Assembly (NCBI GenBank): GCA_903813345.2 | Contig: CAIIXF020000002.1 | Coordinates: 26,917,223 to 26,977,222, forward strand | Direction of reading: 5' to 3' | Length of the DNA: 60,000 nucleotides | Source of the DNA: Owenia fusiformis | Taxonomy: Eukaryota; Annelida; Polychaeta; Sabellida; Oweniidae | Shown here: positions 45,725 to 59,000 of the stretch, piece by piece | How the letters are laid out: each line of letters begins with the position of its first letter | Position numbering within the stretch: the stretch's first letter is position 1 | The notes under the pieces: model-generated | Told to the model about the DNA's origin: nothing | The model's input: only the letters and a program-made list of their open reading frames with translations | Database searches by the model: none | Made by a program: the position numbers and the translations under genes

Positions 45725-46453
45725 TTACCTGTACATCCTTCAAAATCCCTGCTTTATTATATGAAACATTCTTCACCCAGGGAAATGAGACTGATTACGC
45801 GATCCATCATTTAACATGCAACAAAAATTAATGTAACTAAACAATCACTTACCATTTAGGTTTCCTGTATACAGGCATGTAAATGTATTCAGTCTATGTG
45901 ACCTTCTCTAGTTTCCCCATCAATATGACTCAGTCATGTCAGTACGAGACATACAGCCTAACAAATAACATAGAAATCCTTATCGCAGTTACTTACCACA
46001 TGTAAACATATAAGTTAACTTACATGTAATTTGAGGTACATATGATGTGTGTATACTTTGCTAATCACGCCCAGGTAACTCCAGGTAATAAATAAATCGA
46101 CATATAAATATGTTCGCGTCGTTTCCGCATTCAGCAACAGGTCATCAATTACAAGTACGCTTTTGTCGAGGAGACATCTATTCATATCATAAGTAATCAT
46201 ATTTATGAAGATATAAAATATTTGAAACCTCTCCGGAATACAGTGAAATATTAGTTGATATGAGGTATACTACAATGATTATACATATTCTGTACCTCTT
46301 AGTGCAATGAGCTTACATAGATTTCATTTCATTTGTCCATTGATTGAAAACAAGAGCTACCGTGGTTTTGGATAATGAACTGATTTTTGTGAATTACCGT
46401 AAAAATCGTGCTCGATCGCCATGTCGCCAGCGTAGGCCAAGGGAAAGGTAATA

Positions 46454-49400
46454 GTAACCCTACTATCACACCAAACTAGTTCTCACTACCTGTACGTTCT
46501 CGAAAACGGGCTTCAACTGTGTACGAACGGACTGGACGTACTTAGAACCGTTTGCTGGGGTCTATTTACAAACTTCATCGAACGTACTCGAACGGGTAGG
46601 TCCTCTAGAACTTAGAACGTGCTCAAAATGTTCTCTTGTTCGTCCCCGCTCTACAATTAGAACGAGTGACAACCTACTAACGACGAACTGGACGCACTAC
46701 GAACGGAACCGTCGTACTTCAATTCTACTAGGGACGTTTTACAACGAGTTGAACTGTCTGAGGACGTATTGAGAACGAGGTAGAACTAAATGCAAACTGG
46801 TTAGAACTGATTAAGAACGTATTTATCAACGAGTTAGCAAAAATATAACTATCACACCAAGCAAGTTGCCACTGCGTTCTTCATAACTGGTTTTAAACTG
46901 TGTGCGAACGGAATGAACGTAGCTACAACGTTCTACGGTCTGTTAACGAACTTCATGGACTTTCCTTGACGGGGAATGTGATTTAGAATTTTGAATCGAA
47001 GATTTTGGAGAGATTTGATAATACAATTTGATACCAGTAAGGAGAACTAGTGCCAAGACTAAACATTTTCGAAAATTGTTCAATCTCACTTCTGCACCTG
47101 TCTCTTCTATATTCAGCTTACCACTACTTTTCCCTTGGCCTATGGTCGCCAGTGTGACAACAAATCGTCTGAGGCACATTTTCAAGAAAACATTTTGGAA
47201 AAATTGCTATTCCTGCACATGTTTTTTCTGGTAAAAAATAAAGTATGACATGGGCTGTGTACATCTTTCTTTTGAAAGCATCTCTTGTTGCACCTTGTGT
47301 TTAGTGAATAAAAAACGAATTGTAGGCAATCAATCTTGTTGAGAAAACTTGGTTAAAAAATTAAAAGGCGGCCATTTTGAATGATTTTGAATAATCAAGA
47401 AGTCAAGGAAATGTAATACTATCATTTCAACATGAGGAAGCAGTATAACATTTGAGCCAAAAGCAACAACTCTGTTCTTTTAACTCATCATATAACTGTA
47501 TATAGGCAATACTTAGCTTGTATATTCGCAAATGCAACTTTTGGCTAGCGGCTACCGGTTTGATTTCAATTTGATGGCAAACTTAAATATAAATACAGGG
47601 TGATCACTAAGTTCTGGGAATTTATCTGTCATTTCATTATTTTTCAACCAATTTACTTGAAATTTTCAAGGTAAATGGAGAATATAATTTTGGGTTGGAT
47701 AAAACAGTCTCATTGTTATCTGATGTCACAATTGATAATTGTTGTTACTATAGCAACATGACAAATGGCGTAGCGGGTCAAGTAAAATAAAAATCAATTC
47801 AAATTTTGCTTGATCCAAAAGTATGGTTAATAAATACCTATTTGTTGGAAATATTTCTGTGATTTTTCATATTTTCAAATACTTCTAACTTTAGTTTCTA
47901 ACGTAACATCTGTATTCTTATATAAGAGTGTATTTGCTAGAGCAATTTTCGTATCATTCATCAGCATCCCAAAGTTACAATCATGACTCATATTAGCGGG
48001 GAGTTATCTTCCATTATGACTATGCTCCTTCCCATTAGTCAAGCTGCCCATACTATTCTTGAAGAATGAGGGTTCACACAACTTATTACTGCCCCATATT
48101 CACCAGATGAAGCACCATTAGGCTTCACTACATTTTGGGTGCTAAAGCATTATATGAGAGGTCATAAGTTTGATTCCGATAAGGGACTGATTTCAATGGC
48201 TTGAGCAACTCTTCAAGGGATACCAAAGGGAGGACTGGAACACGTCTTTATGGACTAAGTTTGTCAACAACTCATGTGCGTCCAGGCTAATGGAAACAGT
48301 TATAAATGAAATGATCCTATCAGCAATGAAGAATACTTCTGAATAAATGACTTCAGTCACTGTTCTGCCTCTCGTACAAGTAGTTTGAAGCAACAATCTA
48401 GGCAAGATGAATTTGTTTTGGCAGGATGTTTTTTCAGATTAACACCAGTCAAAATTTGCTGACCCGCGGACCACTTTTACTTTTTTTGTAATTACAATAG
48501 AATAAATTTTAGATGTGATATGTATATGAAACATTGCTTGTCAATTCAGTATTATACAATGTGCACCTGCTGAAAATTTCAACTCAAATGGTTGAGAAAT
48601 CTTGAAATGGCAGACCAATTCCCAGAACTTAATGATCACCCTGTAGTACCTGCGGTGTATCCCGGAAGCTGGAAGCTATCCGCGGCCACAAACCAAGTAA
48701 ATGCAGAAATAGCTGCTCCAGATACTTTGCGCGAAATTACTTAGGATGATGAGATCAGGTAATGTTACTGTCGTTACGATTTCGTCGTTATCGTTTTTGG
48801 GATTTTAAAAGGCTGCGATCAGATTTTTTGGGGTCACATTTTTGGTTAAACAGCCTAATTATCTAAGTTTGGAAGTAATGTGCTTCGGAGAACTGTGGTA
48901 ATACCGTTACAAATAAAGCATTGACTTAGTGCCTTGAACAAGTAAGTATTTTAAATATTAATGAGAAAACAGAATGTGGGATGAGGGCTGTCACATAGCA
49001 CACCTTGCAACGAAGTCATTATGAGGGTTAGTTCTTACACTGAGAACTTAAATTATGATCTATTGGAATAAAGTACATAGATACAAAAAGCAATAACATG
49101 AAGCAACCAAGACGTTATGAATTTCACCAGATAACGTCCTTGTTGCTGAAGTGAAGAATTCTCACTCGATTATTGGAGCTGATGGACATTTGCTCGTGAC
49201 TGCTTAGATTTTCAGTAACCGGATGTTACTATTAACAGATGGGTAAAATATTTGGATACAAATCAACCTCTTTCTTGGTGAAAATGATGAAAATCAACAT
49301 TTTCTCCAACGGAAGTTCATCCATCTTGTTATAAAGACGCACCGTCTTTATAACCAGATGGGGACCAGTGATACTTACTTGTCTTTTTAATACTCAATAT

Positions 49401-50706
49401 TCTGCCACGTCATATTCATAATGACATACACGCTTGAGAAAATGGGTGTAGAAGTTTAATATTCGATTCACACTGGAAATTGGGAGGTACGATTCTCGAC
49501 AGGATATATGGGGTTCTAGGATCTGGAACTCAAAGTCTCGTATGAAGAAATGGAGTGGGTCAACTCTCAGTAAGTTACATTTTCAAGTAAATATATTCGA
49601 CAAAGCCAATCCAGTGAAAATAAGCAAGGAATGACGTGTAAAATTTTATAATTATTTTGAAAGATAGAAATATTTTTCTATAATACAATATATCTTTATC
49701 TATTTGTTAGTAGATCGTATTATGTCTGACTTATATGTACATACTATAAAGAATTATTGTGACTCTTTTTATAGCGCTTTTGTAGTGAAGTTGATAAAAC
49801 AAGTGCCGATGTATTTTTACTTCCGATCAGATTTCAAATTCAAATCTAACATATAATTATATCCGATCTACTGCATATAAAATGGCTTCTTTTTCATCTT
49901 ACCCCCTTATCACACCAAACTAGTTCTTACCCGTTCTTGCAAGTCCTACGAAAACGTCGTAAAACGGGCTCAATCTGGCTGTGGTCGGGAAATATGTCTA
50001 AAATAATAAGCTACTTCGTTCATAAGCAGTCTTCAATACGTCCATCTCATTCGCAGCTCGTTCAGGTCGTACCACGGTCGGTGTGCAACGTCGTATAACG
50101 CGTTTCTTAGTCTAGAAGGTCATCATGACCTGATTACAGAACGGTATGGTCGCCATCGAATTTTGAATCGATTCAAGATTTTAAATCACATTCCCGTCCG
50201 GAGAAGTCCATGAAGTTCGTAAACAGACCGTAGAACGTTGTACCTACGTTCATTCCGTTCGCACACAATTTATTAAAACCAGTTTTGGAGAACGCAGTGG
50301 CAACTTGCTTGGTGTGATAGCTATAATTTTGCTAATTCGTTGATAAATACGTTCTTAATCAGTTTTAACCCTTTTGAAATTAGTTCTACCTCGTTCTCAA
50401 TACGTCCTCAGACATTTCAACTCGTTGTAAAAACGTCCCCAGTAGGATTGAAGTATGACGGTTCCGTTCGTAGTACGTTCAGCTCGTCGTTAGTAGGTTG
50501 TCACTCGTTCTAATTGTAGAACGTGACGGCCAAGAGAACATTTTGAGCATGTTCTAAGTTCTAGAGGACCTACCCGTTCGAGTACGTTCGATGAAGTTCG
50601 TAAATATACCCCAAACGGTTCTAAGTACGTCCAGTCCGTTCGTACACAGTTGAAGCCCGTTTTCGAGAACGTAGTGAGAACTAGTTTGGTGTGATAGTAG
50701 GGTAAC
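46454..50706. mobile_element. 4.2-kb foldback element with inverted repeats of about 540 bp
   Basis: The left arm (about 46,454-46,995) and right arm (about 50,165-50,706) are long reverse complements with termini ACCCTACTATCACACCAAAC. Both are dense in GAACG/CGTTC words. The terminal phrase TATCACACCAA recurs internally (46,850 and 49,915), suggesting composite arms. The interior holds a mariner remnant (47,596-48,643) and no transposase of its own. I cannot assign it to a named superfamily. Confidence 0.75.
47596..48643 (+). mobile_element. Decayed mariner element
   Basis: TA duplications at 47,594-47,595 and 48,644-48,645. Termini CAGGGTGATCACTAAGTTCT and complement of CAGGGTGATCATTAAGTTCT. 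Inside, about 48,060-48,260 keeps the transposase C-terminal pattern ITAPYSPDEAPLGF, LKHYMRGHKFDSDK with stop codons and frame damage. Confidence 0.8.
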
Positions 50707-52190
50707 TCTACTATCACACCTAACTAGTTTTCACTACGTTCTCGAAAATGGGCTTAAACTGTGTACGAACGAATTTGACGTACTAAGAGCCGTTTGGGGT
50801 CTGTTTACAATCCACAACTGGTCCTTAACGCAACCACGATCATGGGACTCTAAGGTTAAGCTGGAATTACAACAGGAAAAAGCTGATCACTTTTTAACGG
50901 ATGACCATATCCCATCAGTGAAATATGAAATTAAAAAGTATAGATCTGACTTAAACTCAAAACAACATATAACTTGGCACAACTCCATATGGAACGACTC
51001 CAGGAACCACGAAAACGGAAATAAGCTAAGGACATATCGGCTCCACAAGGTACACAAAACAGAGCCTGAACACTATCTTCGCATTAGCCTTAACAGATAT
51101 GAACGTGCAAATCTGGCAAAACTCAGAACGGGTACACTGCCACTGAGATTGGAGACTGGTAGATACACTGGTGTCCCTGTCAATGAGCGTAAATGTATGT
51201 GTGAGCGTGACGTCGTTGAGAACGAGACACTTTCTCGTAGACTGTTCAATCCATGAAACTCTAAGGACTGACTTATTTGAAAAAGCTAGACTTCACATTA
51301 TCAATTTTGACTCGCTCTCTAGTTTGGCTAAATATTGCACTCTTATTACAAATGAAAACATCACAAGAACATTGGCAAAAACTGTTAATAGCATGTTTTT
51401 AAACAGAAAAAACTATTTCATTGAATGACATTGATTTTACACTTTAAATTATTTATTATTTCATGTTTTAAAATGAATGTTTCAGTCTCTCATAAGCCGA
51501 ATGCCGGCTGGGCTATGTATTTTTTAGTATTATTTATTGTATATGTATTTTAGCGTGAGACTTAAATAAATTATTAAACAACATTTACAAAGTTCATGAG
51601 CCTAACCCCCCTATCACACCAAACTAGTTCTTACCCGTTCTTGCCAGTCCTACGAAAATGTCGTAAAACGGGCTCAATCTGGCTGCGGTCGGGATATATG
51701 TCTAAAATAATTAGCTACTTCGTTCATAAATAGTCTTCAATACGTCCATCTCATTCGCAGTTCGTTCAGGTCGCACCACATCGGTGTGCAACGTAGTATA
51801 AACCGTCCCTTAGTCTAGATTGTCATCATGACCCGATTACAGAACGGTATGGTCGCCATCGAATTTTGAATCGAATCAAAATTCTAAATCACATACCCCG
51901 TCCGGGAAAGTCCATGAAGTTCGTAAACAGACCGTAGAACGTTGTAGCTACGTTCATTCAGTTCGCACACAGTTTAAAACCGATTCGGCAACGTTTTGAC
52001 GATCACCAGAAAATTTTGAGCATGCTCTAGGTGCTGGAGGACCTACTCGTTCTATTAGTTTCATGAAGTTTGTAAACAGATCCCAAACGGTTCTTAGTTG
52101 GTTCTTAGTACGACGTCAAATCCGTTCGTGCACAGTTAAAGCCCGTTTTCGAGAACGTAGTGAGAACTAATTTGGTGTGATAGTAGGGTA
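50707..52190. mobile_element. Second foldback of the same family, split by a non-LTR insertion
   Basis: Left arm 50,707-50,810 and right arm ending at 52,190 (AGTAGGGTAAC) share the TATCACACC termini and CGTTC-rich arms of the 46.4-kb element. The left arm is interrupted at 50,811 by a retrotransposon and resumes at 51,591. Confidence 0.65.
50811..51583 (+). mobile_element. 5'-truncated, frameshifted non-LTR retrotransposon
   Basis: Flanked by the 7-bp duplication TTTACAA (50,804-50,810 and 51,584-51,590). The first frame, to a stop near 51,256, contains LAKLRTGTLPLRLETGRYTG and VPVNERKCMCERDVVENE, the tail of a non-LTR ORF2. The continuation HFLVDCSIHETLRTDLF is in another frame, ending near 51,428. 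The 3' end is CTTAAATAAATTATTAAAC. Confidence 0.85.
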
Positions 52191-52720
52191 ACCGAACGGG
52201 AAGGTCCTCCAGAACTTATGCTCAAAATTTTCTAGTGGTCGTCACTTTCTGCAATCAGAACGAGAGACATCGTACTTAAGAGGAGCAGGACGTATTACGT
52301 ACGGTTACACCTTATCACACCAAACTAGTTCTCAACAGTTCATACAAAAAGTCGTACAACGGGTTAAATCTGTTGTCGGCAAATATGTCTAAAATAATTA
52401 GCTACTTCGTTTATAAACAGGATTCAATACGTACATCTCATTTGCAGTTCGTTCAGGTCGCACCATGTCGGTGTACACACATACTGTAATTGATATTTGA
52501 TTGCACGGCGTAGTTAACCTGTCCCTTGTAGGGTCGAAGTCAGCAATCATAGTCTAGGAGGTCATCTGATTTGAAGTGCGTTGTCACACGATCTAATTAC
52601 AGAACGGCATGGTCGCCATCAATTTTGAAATAGTTCAAAATTCTAAATCTCCTTCCTGTCAGAGCACGTCCATAAAATTCGTAAATAAACCGTAGAAAGT
52701 TGCAGCTATTGAAATAGACA
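52191..52720. mobile_element. Further fragments of the foldback family
   Basis: 52,191-52,305 resembles the outer arm, and 52,308-52,700 resembles 49,913-50,160 and 51,610-51,860, again starting TATCACACCAAACTAGTTCT. Confidence 0.6.
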
Positions 52721-52930
52721 TACGTAGCTGTATCATTCAAAACATGCTATGGAAATAATCATACGTAGCCATGTATCATTCACTGACGATCCACTCCAAT
52801 AAATCAAATAACGCTCCAATGAATCAAATAACGATTTTCACAAAAGGTTCTGAATTTTAAAATTGACGAGCTGGACTAACTTTACACGATATTTTATAGT
52901 TACAAATATTTCGTAGTTTTAATGTTTTAA

Positions 52931-52988
52931 TGTTTGTTTGTTTGTTTGTTTGTTTGTTTGTTTGTTTGTTTGTTTGTTCGTTTGTTTG
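52931..52988 (+). repeat. (TGTT)n microsatellite
   Basis: About thirteen TGTT units with one TGTTCG variant. A frame through it gives a spurious FVCL repeat fused to the first visible exon of gene C. Confidence 0.95.
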
Positions 52989-53039
52989 CATTTATATTTT
53001 ATTTATCCATATTTCATACTTCAAACAACATAAGAAAAG

Positions 53040-56000
53040 TGTATAATGCTTTTCCAAGGGATGTGGCGCTGTGTTGTGGACTAAAGGAAAGCTATGTAAA
53101 AGGGGACTGTGCATTTCCATTGTTACGGTTTAGCCTTGGGGATGCGTTGCAACAAGCTACAAAGAAAACGCCTGATGACGTTGCAGTTATATATGCAGAC
53201 GGTGATATTCATGTTACATTCAGTGAGCTGACAAATCAAGTAATGTATCTTATTTACTTAAACCAACAGGTTTGATGGTTCCTATTCAATGTACTTGTCA
53301 TAATTGCATGTCTAAATGAAATGTATCATAATTTTATTCCAATACCTTTTTAGGCCTATCAATTGTTCAATATTATGAACTTCTTGGGATAAACAAAAAT
53401 CATAATGTTAAGAGATCTAAAGCTAATTATGAAGTCACGAATAACGTCTGCTTGGGCTGACTTTTATTATCTCCTTGATTAATATCTCTTAAATCTACCG
53501 TGGCCTTTGATATTTTCACTAATTACAACTTCGTTGTGATATATGTAAGTCTTACGTATTTTTTAGAATCCTCTTCAATAACTGATATATTTTATGCAAG
53601 CCTTGCGTATATTTTAGAATTCTCTTCAATAACTGATATATTTTATGTAAGCCTTACGTATTTTCTCGAATCCTCTCCAATAACTGATATATTTTATGTA
53701 AGTCTTACGTGTTTTCTAGAGTCCTCTTTAATAACTGATATTCAATTACACATATTGATGGTACCAACTCTAGGAAATCTCCCTGCCCTCTCTGAATTAA
53801 CTACAAATTTTCATGCTTCGTAGGTGAAATTATTGGCAAGTGGTTTGCTTGCGCAAGGTGTTACCAAAGGCGATGTTATCCTTGTTAATTGTGGCCATGG
53901 TTCATCATTCGCTACTCTCTTTTACGCCATCGTTAGCATCGGTGCAGTATTTGTCATGGTAAGAATCAAAGAGGTTGTGGTTGTTTTAAGATAATGCTGG
54001 CTTCCAACTTAAAAATAATAGATTTTCAAATGTACACCTGAAATAAGTATCCTACTATATAGAATATAGATAGATAAATAGATGACATATCTTTGTAGGG
54101 CAATGGTACCATGATTACTAAATTAATATGAAAAGAACACATAAAATGCTTTAACTTTACAGTGCAATGGAATGACCTTTTTCAGCCTTACGTTTACGAA
54201 CCAAAGCATCACTGTCTGAAAAAGATCATAAATAATGCATAAATGAGCTAAACACGTCAATAACTGAAGCACTGAAGAAGATCACGCCAAATGTTCTTGT
54301 AAAAAGTGGATGTTTAAACAAATTTGATAATGAACCTGAACTTCCTTCACTACGTGCAGTAGCTGTATATGGTGATAATGGAGACATAGGATTGCTAGAT
54401 GTTTTTGCAGAGACCAGTGCAACTGATGAGCAATTGTCAGTAGTCCAAAGTATGGTACAACCCGAGGATCCTTGTATTATATTTATGTCTACTGTAAGTG
54501 AATCTGATTGATCTTGGACTTTGTTCAATACGTTTATTGTGTCATAAGGGTCACCTAGAGTCCCTGAAATAATATACTTTCGAAATCAAATACGTATATT
54601 AAGTCGCTTCTTGACTTCAAATACCACTACGTTTTGAATTCACAGGGAACAACTGGAGAACCAAAAGCATCATTGCATCGACACAGTAGCCTGGTGAACA
54701 CAGCATACTTTGGCCATCTTCGTAGAAATCCTCAAGGAAGAGTATGTAGACTTTATATGTAGCAACTACTCTGGCTTCTACCTTCGTGTTTTTCAGGTAT
54801 CCATTATGTATTGCAAACCTATGGACTTATTCCACTTCAAATTGAACGTTTTTGTTGAAGAAACAATCATGAGAGTAATACGAGTTTTGAGCAGGCTCAT
54901 GATTTGGAAAACGGCTCAAAATATTTTTATCTAAACCTGTACCATTTAAATGAATAAACGCAAGGAGCACACGCGTCTCGAACTCGCAACCTCGTGGCTA
55001 CGGCCCCAATCGCCTAGCCTAAACGTGCTGGCGCTCAAGCCCTCTCGTTCATTCAAATCATTCTAAGCACGTTCTTGATATCGATGTATCTTTGATTGTA
55101 AGGTTGTACTGGGTGTAGAGAATCCACTCCATGATGACTTGCTCTGTGTTCGGAGCATAGTCTCTACAGCAGTTAATAGTAATGTTACATGTGTTGTTAC
55201 TCCTGTCAACAAGCAATGCGAAGGAGCTAGTGACGTAATTGTTGACGCCATGGAGAAGTATAGGGTAACACATGCCGACCTTTGGCCTTACATGTGGAAG
55301 GATATGATTCTTTATGGTACAATAGAAGGGCATGACCTGACGAGTTTAAAAGGGGGTAATTGTAACAGCTTTAACACGAGGAACATTATTTTATACAGCT
55401 ACTAGTGTCGTTTTTAGAATTTATATTGTTGGAGTGGTCGAGGCAATTTGTTAGGGATAAGATTAAGATATCAGGAATAAAAAATATAAATGAATAAAAT
55501 AAATCGAGACTGGTAGGACCTAGTATAGTTTTACAACCCTGTATTTCTCGCCATTTTGAATAAATAACAAACACCAAATGCTTTTGGGAAGGCGTAAGCG
55601 AAAATACTCAGGTTCAAAGATAGTTTGGATTTCTTCTGTACTTCAGGATTGACAGGTTCGCAAGCATTAGGTGCTGAATCGGTGAAAGCATTTACAACCC
55701 TTGTACCAGAATTAATGGTAATAATCCTAGATTTTAAAATTGAAATCGGCATGATCACTTACACCGTTCGAGTCTAGTTCAGTTATCTCAATTCGCAAGA
55801 CCTGATTAAGTAATAAACCAGCATTCAGAGTGGTTGATGATCTGTTAATTCGTTTTGTAATTCTTCAGAATGTATATGGGTCAACAGAATCTAACACTAT
55901 CACTGCAAACTTTAAAGACGATCCTATAATGGACAGGAGGCTGGAATCTATTGGATTTCCGTCGGCACATGTAGAGGTACTTAAGTTAAAACGCACTCTT

Positions 56001-59000
56001 TTGTTTTGTCGCCAGTACGTTGTTTTGTATTTTAGTGAAACATGTGTACAACCAGCATCGTTTTAATTTTTTGTTTATTTGAACGTTTATTTGAATATGT
56101 CTATATAATTGGCCATGTCTCCTTGGAATAAATCATGCAATGTATATTTCAGCTATTCTGTATTCGAGAGAATCCCCGTACTATTATGTTGACAATTTGT
56201 GCTTCCTAGATAAAGCTTTTAGATGACCAGCATAATGTGGTTCCCATTGGTGAGCCCGGGGAGGTGTATACGCGGACACCCTGTATGTTTATTGAGTACA
56301 TGGGTGAACCTGAGAGAACAAGATCGGTAAAGGATGAAAACGGTTGGTACAGAACTGGGTAAGTTGTTCGATTGATATCACATATGATAATCGGAACACG
56401 TTACGTAACATCATAGCTACAAATTACCGAATCATGCAATAGAAGATACATGTATATTTGGGCTTTAGTTTAAACATTTGTCGTATTTAAATCGATTTCA
56501 AAACAGAGCTAGTTAACTAAAGTTAACTAATTTGTTCATTTCATTGCATTAGAGATGTTGCGAGAATGGATCAAAATGGTTTCCTTTATTTCATTGGCCG
56601 AAAAGCTGATAACATAAGATTCAAGAGGTTTGCCGATATTATCTACCCAGGCGTGATTGAGTCCGCAGCTCTAAAGCACAACAAAATAGCAGAGGCACAG
56701 GTGCGACATGGTAAAAAGGGTCGTGAAAAAAATATGTGTTGTTACGAGAAATTAAAATTTCCTACAGCAATTACGCAGGTTAGGATCAAACAGTACTTTC
56801 CGGTAAAATCCGCACGATCTGGTAGAAATCGCACCATTGGGTAAAAATCATATACAGGTAAGGATTAAACAGTACAAAATCCGCACGATCTGGTAGAAAT
56901 CGCACCATCGGGTAAAAATCATATACAGGTAAGGATAAAACAGTACAAAATCCGCACGATCTGGTAGAAATCGCACTATCGGGTAAAAATCATATACAGG
57001 TAGGTCATAAAACTGCAGCAAAATCACAATTTACAATATTCTATCTGTGCATGATCTTTTAAGTCGAAACACATATTTACCTTGCCTTTTTCACCCATGG
57101 CTGACGTCAGCTTATCTTAAGTTTCTTCAAAAACTGCAACACAATTAAGATATCAAGGGGGCAATTTGCAATTGTGTGCGGTCTAACGAACAACCTAGGC
57201 ATATGTAAGTATCTTAAGAACATAGATGTTGAAAATTTGGCCTGAAATTAAAAAATAAGGCCTTAAAAGGCCCAGTAATGACCAAAAAGGCCCACTTTTA
57301 GGGCCTCAATGCCTTTTTTGGCCCAAACATTTTTTAGGGTCCAATTTTTTTTCTGGCCCCCCCCCCCCCTCCCCTCTAGATCCGCCAGTGCATTCCGCTA
57401 ATTGAATATATACTATCAAGAATAAGCTAGATTGATGAACTTACGAGAACGAGGCTTCGTGCATAATTTGCCAAAATCTCACGATTTTTTGCAAGATCGT
57501 TCGGATTTTGCCGGAGAGTGCTGTTTGATGCCCGACTGTGAATAAGCAATGTCTGGCGTTGGTTAATTCCACGTGGAAATCATGATTCTGTATTAAGTTG
57601 TTAGATAAAAGCGACATAGTACAGGGTCTTCCTTCAGTAATATCACAATCTCCCATTTGAAACTAATCTTTCTTGTTGCAAATATTCATTTTACTAAATT
57701 ATGAAATTTTCAGTACCAAAGTGTTTTTAGCAAAACGTTTGCTGAAATCATTTTTTGATATTTTATTGTAATTTTCATACAATTTGATACTTAAGTTAAG
57801 AAATTTTGCATTAACATTATTACCCTACTAAAAAGAATAAAATTTACACTGATCACGCAAACAGGTATTGTGTTATATGCATAATAATTTCAGATCACAA
57901 TTTTGTTTTCTTTTTATAATATACCTTTAGAACATAGTGACACCCTTAAACTAGTTGAGGCTAGGGGAACAATCGAGCATTTCTCCTTTTTGAATTCCAA
58001 TGCATTGAAAAAATGACATGAGATTTAGCATAGATTCAGTTCATCTAACAGCAATTTTTAGAAAGTGCCACCTAAGATATATTATATAAATTTTCCCCCA
58101 CCAGTGCCGAACTGACATAGTTTTAGAATCTGAAAATGCATAACCTCTCTAGATGAAACAAATACAAAAACAAAGCATACATACATATACATATATACTC
58201 CTTCGCCACCATTAGTTAAAGTATACCATCATTCCGCAGGAACTGGTGTCTCAAGTTAATTCATACTATTTTCTAATTTAAGTGTGTGGGTATTAAGAAC
58301 GTAAACGATTGTGTAGGAGATGACATCTTTCTCTGTATTATGTAAGTCATTAACAATACAACTTTGTTGTTTGCACCTATAAACTATACATCAGATAAAT
58401 TAGTGACTGAACTATACTCAGTAAAGTTTTGGTGCATAAAGATTTTGCCTTCAATTAACAAATGTTTCAATTTTTTACCACCCTGTATATATACAATACG
58501 CTTACAAATAAAAAATGATCATAAATAAAAAAAGAGTATATTTAATTTAGTGTATTTTCATGTTTTAGAGTTCTACCTGTTCGAGTTATTAACCGGTCAT
58601 TATTGGGGCTGTTTTGTATTTTGATTTGATTTGATCATATCTGCCGCATTGTTGAAGGTGTTGCTTTCCAAAATTTGCACGAGATGCTTTGCATCGAGTG
58701 TTAGTTTTAGGAAGCAACCCCTGCACTGAAACTTGGGCTTAGATTATTTTCACACATTATAACATATTTTCTAAGATGTCACTTAAAATATATAAAATCA
58801 ACAAAAGAACATATTTTCAATGACATTTTTTGCAAGGGTCAAATTGGCAAAGCATCAGTTCCAATCATCGAGTTTAGTTCTCGCCATGACGACAACCATA
58901 CAACGAATGCGTTTTTGTTATGTCATGCACTGCTGTTATGTGAAATACCGTGTTCGTATTGGCTAGATTGCGACACACCTTGAAACACCTTACCTAGCTA

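Noticed and set aside
52934-53040. Met-initiated FVCL-repeat N-terminus for the acyl-CoA synthetase
   Set aside because: It is translation of a (TGTT)n microsatellite; the conserved protein begins after about 53,040 and needs an upstream exon.
54957-55040. tRNA-like segment on the minus strand (GAGTTCGAGAC resembles a B box)
   Set aside because: No acceptable cloverleaf could be folded by eye and the A box is unclear; at most a tRNA-derived SINE scrap in gene C intron 4.
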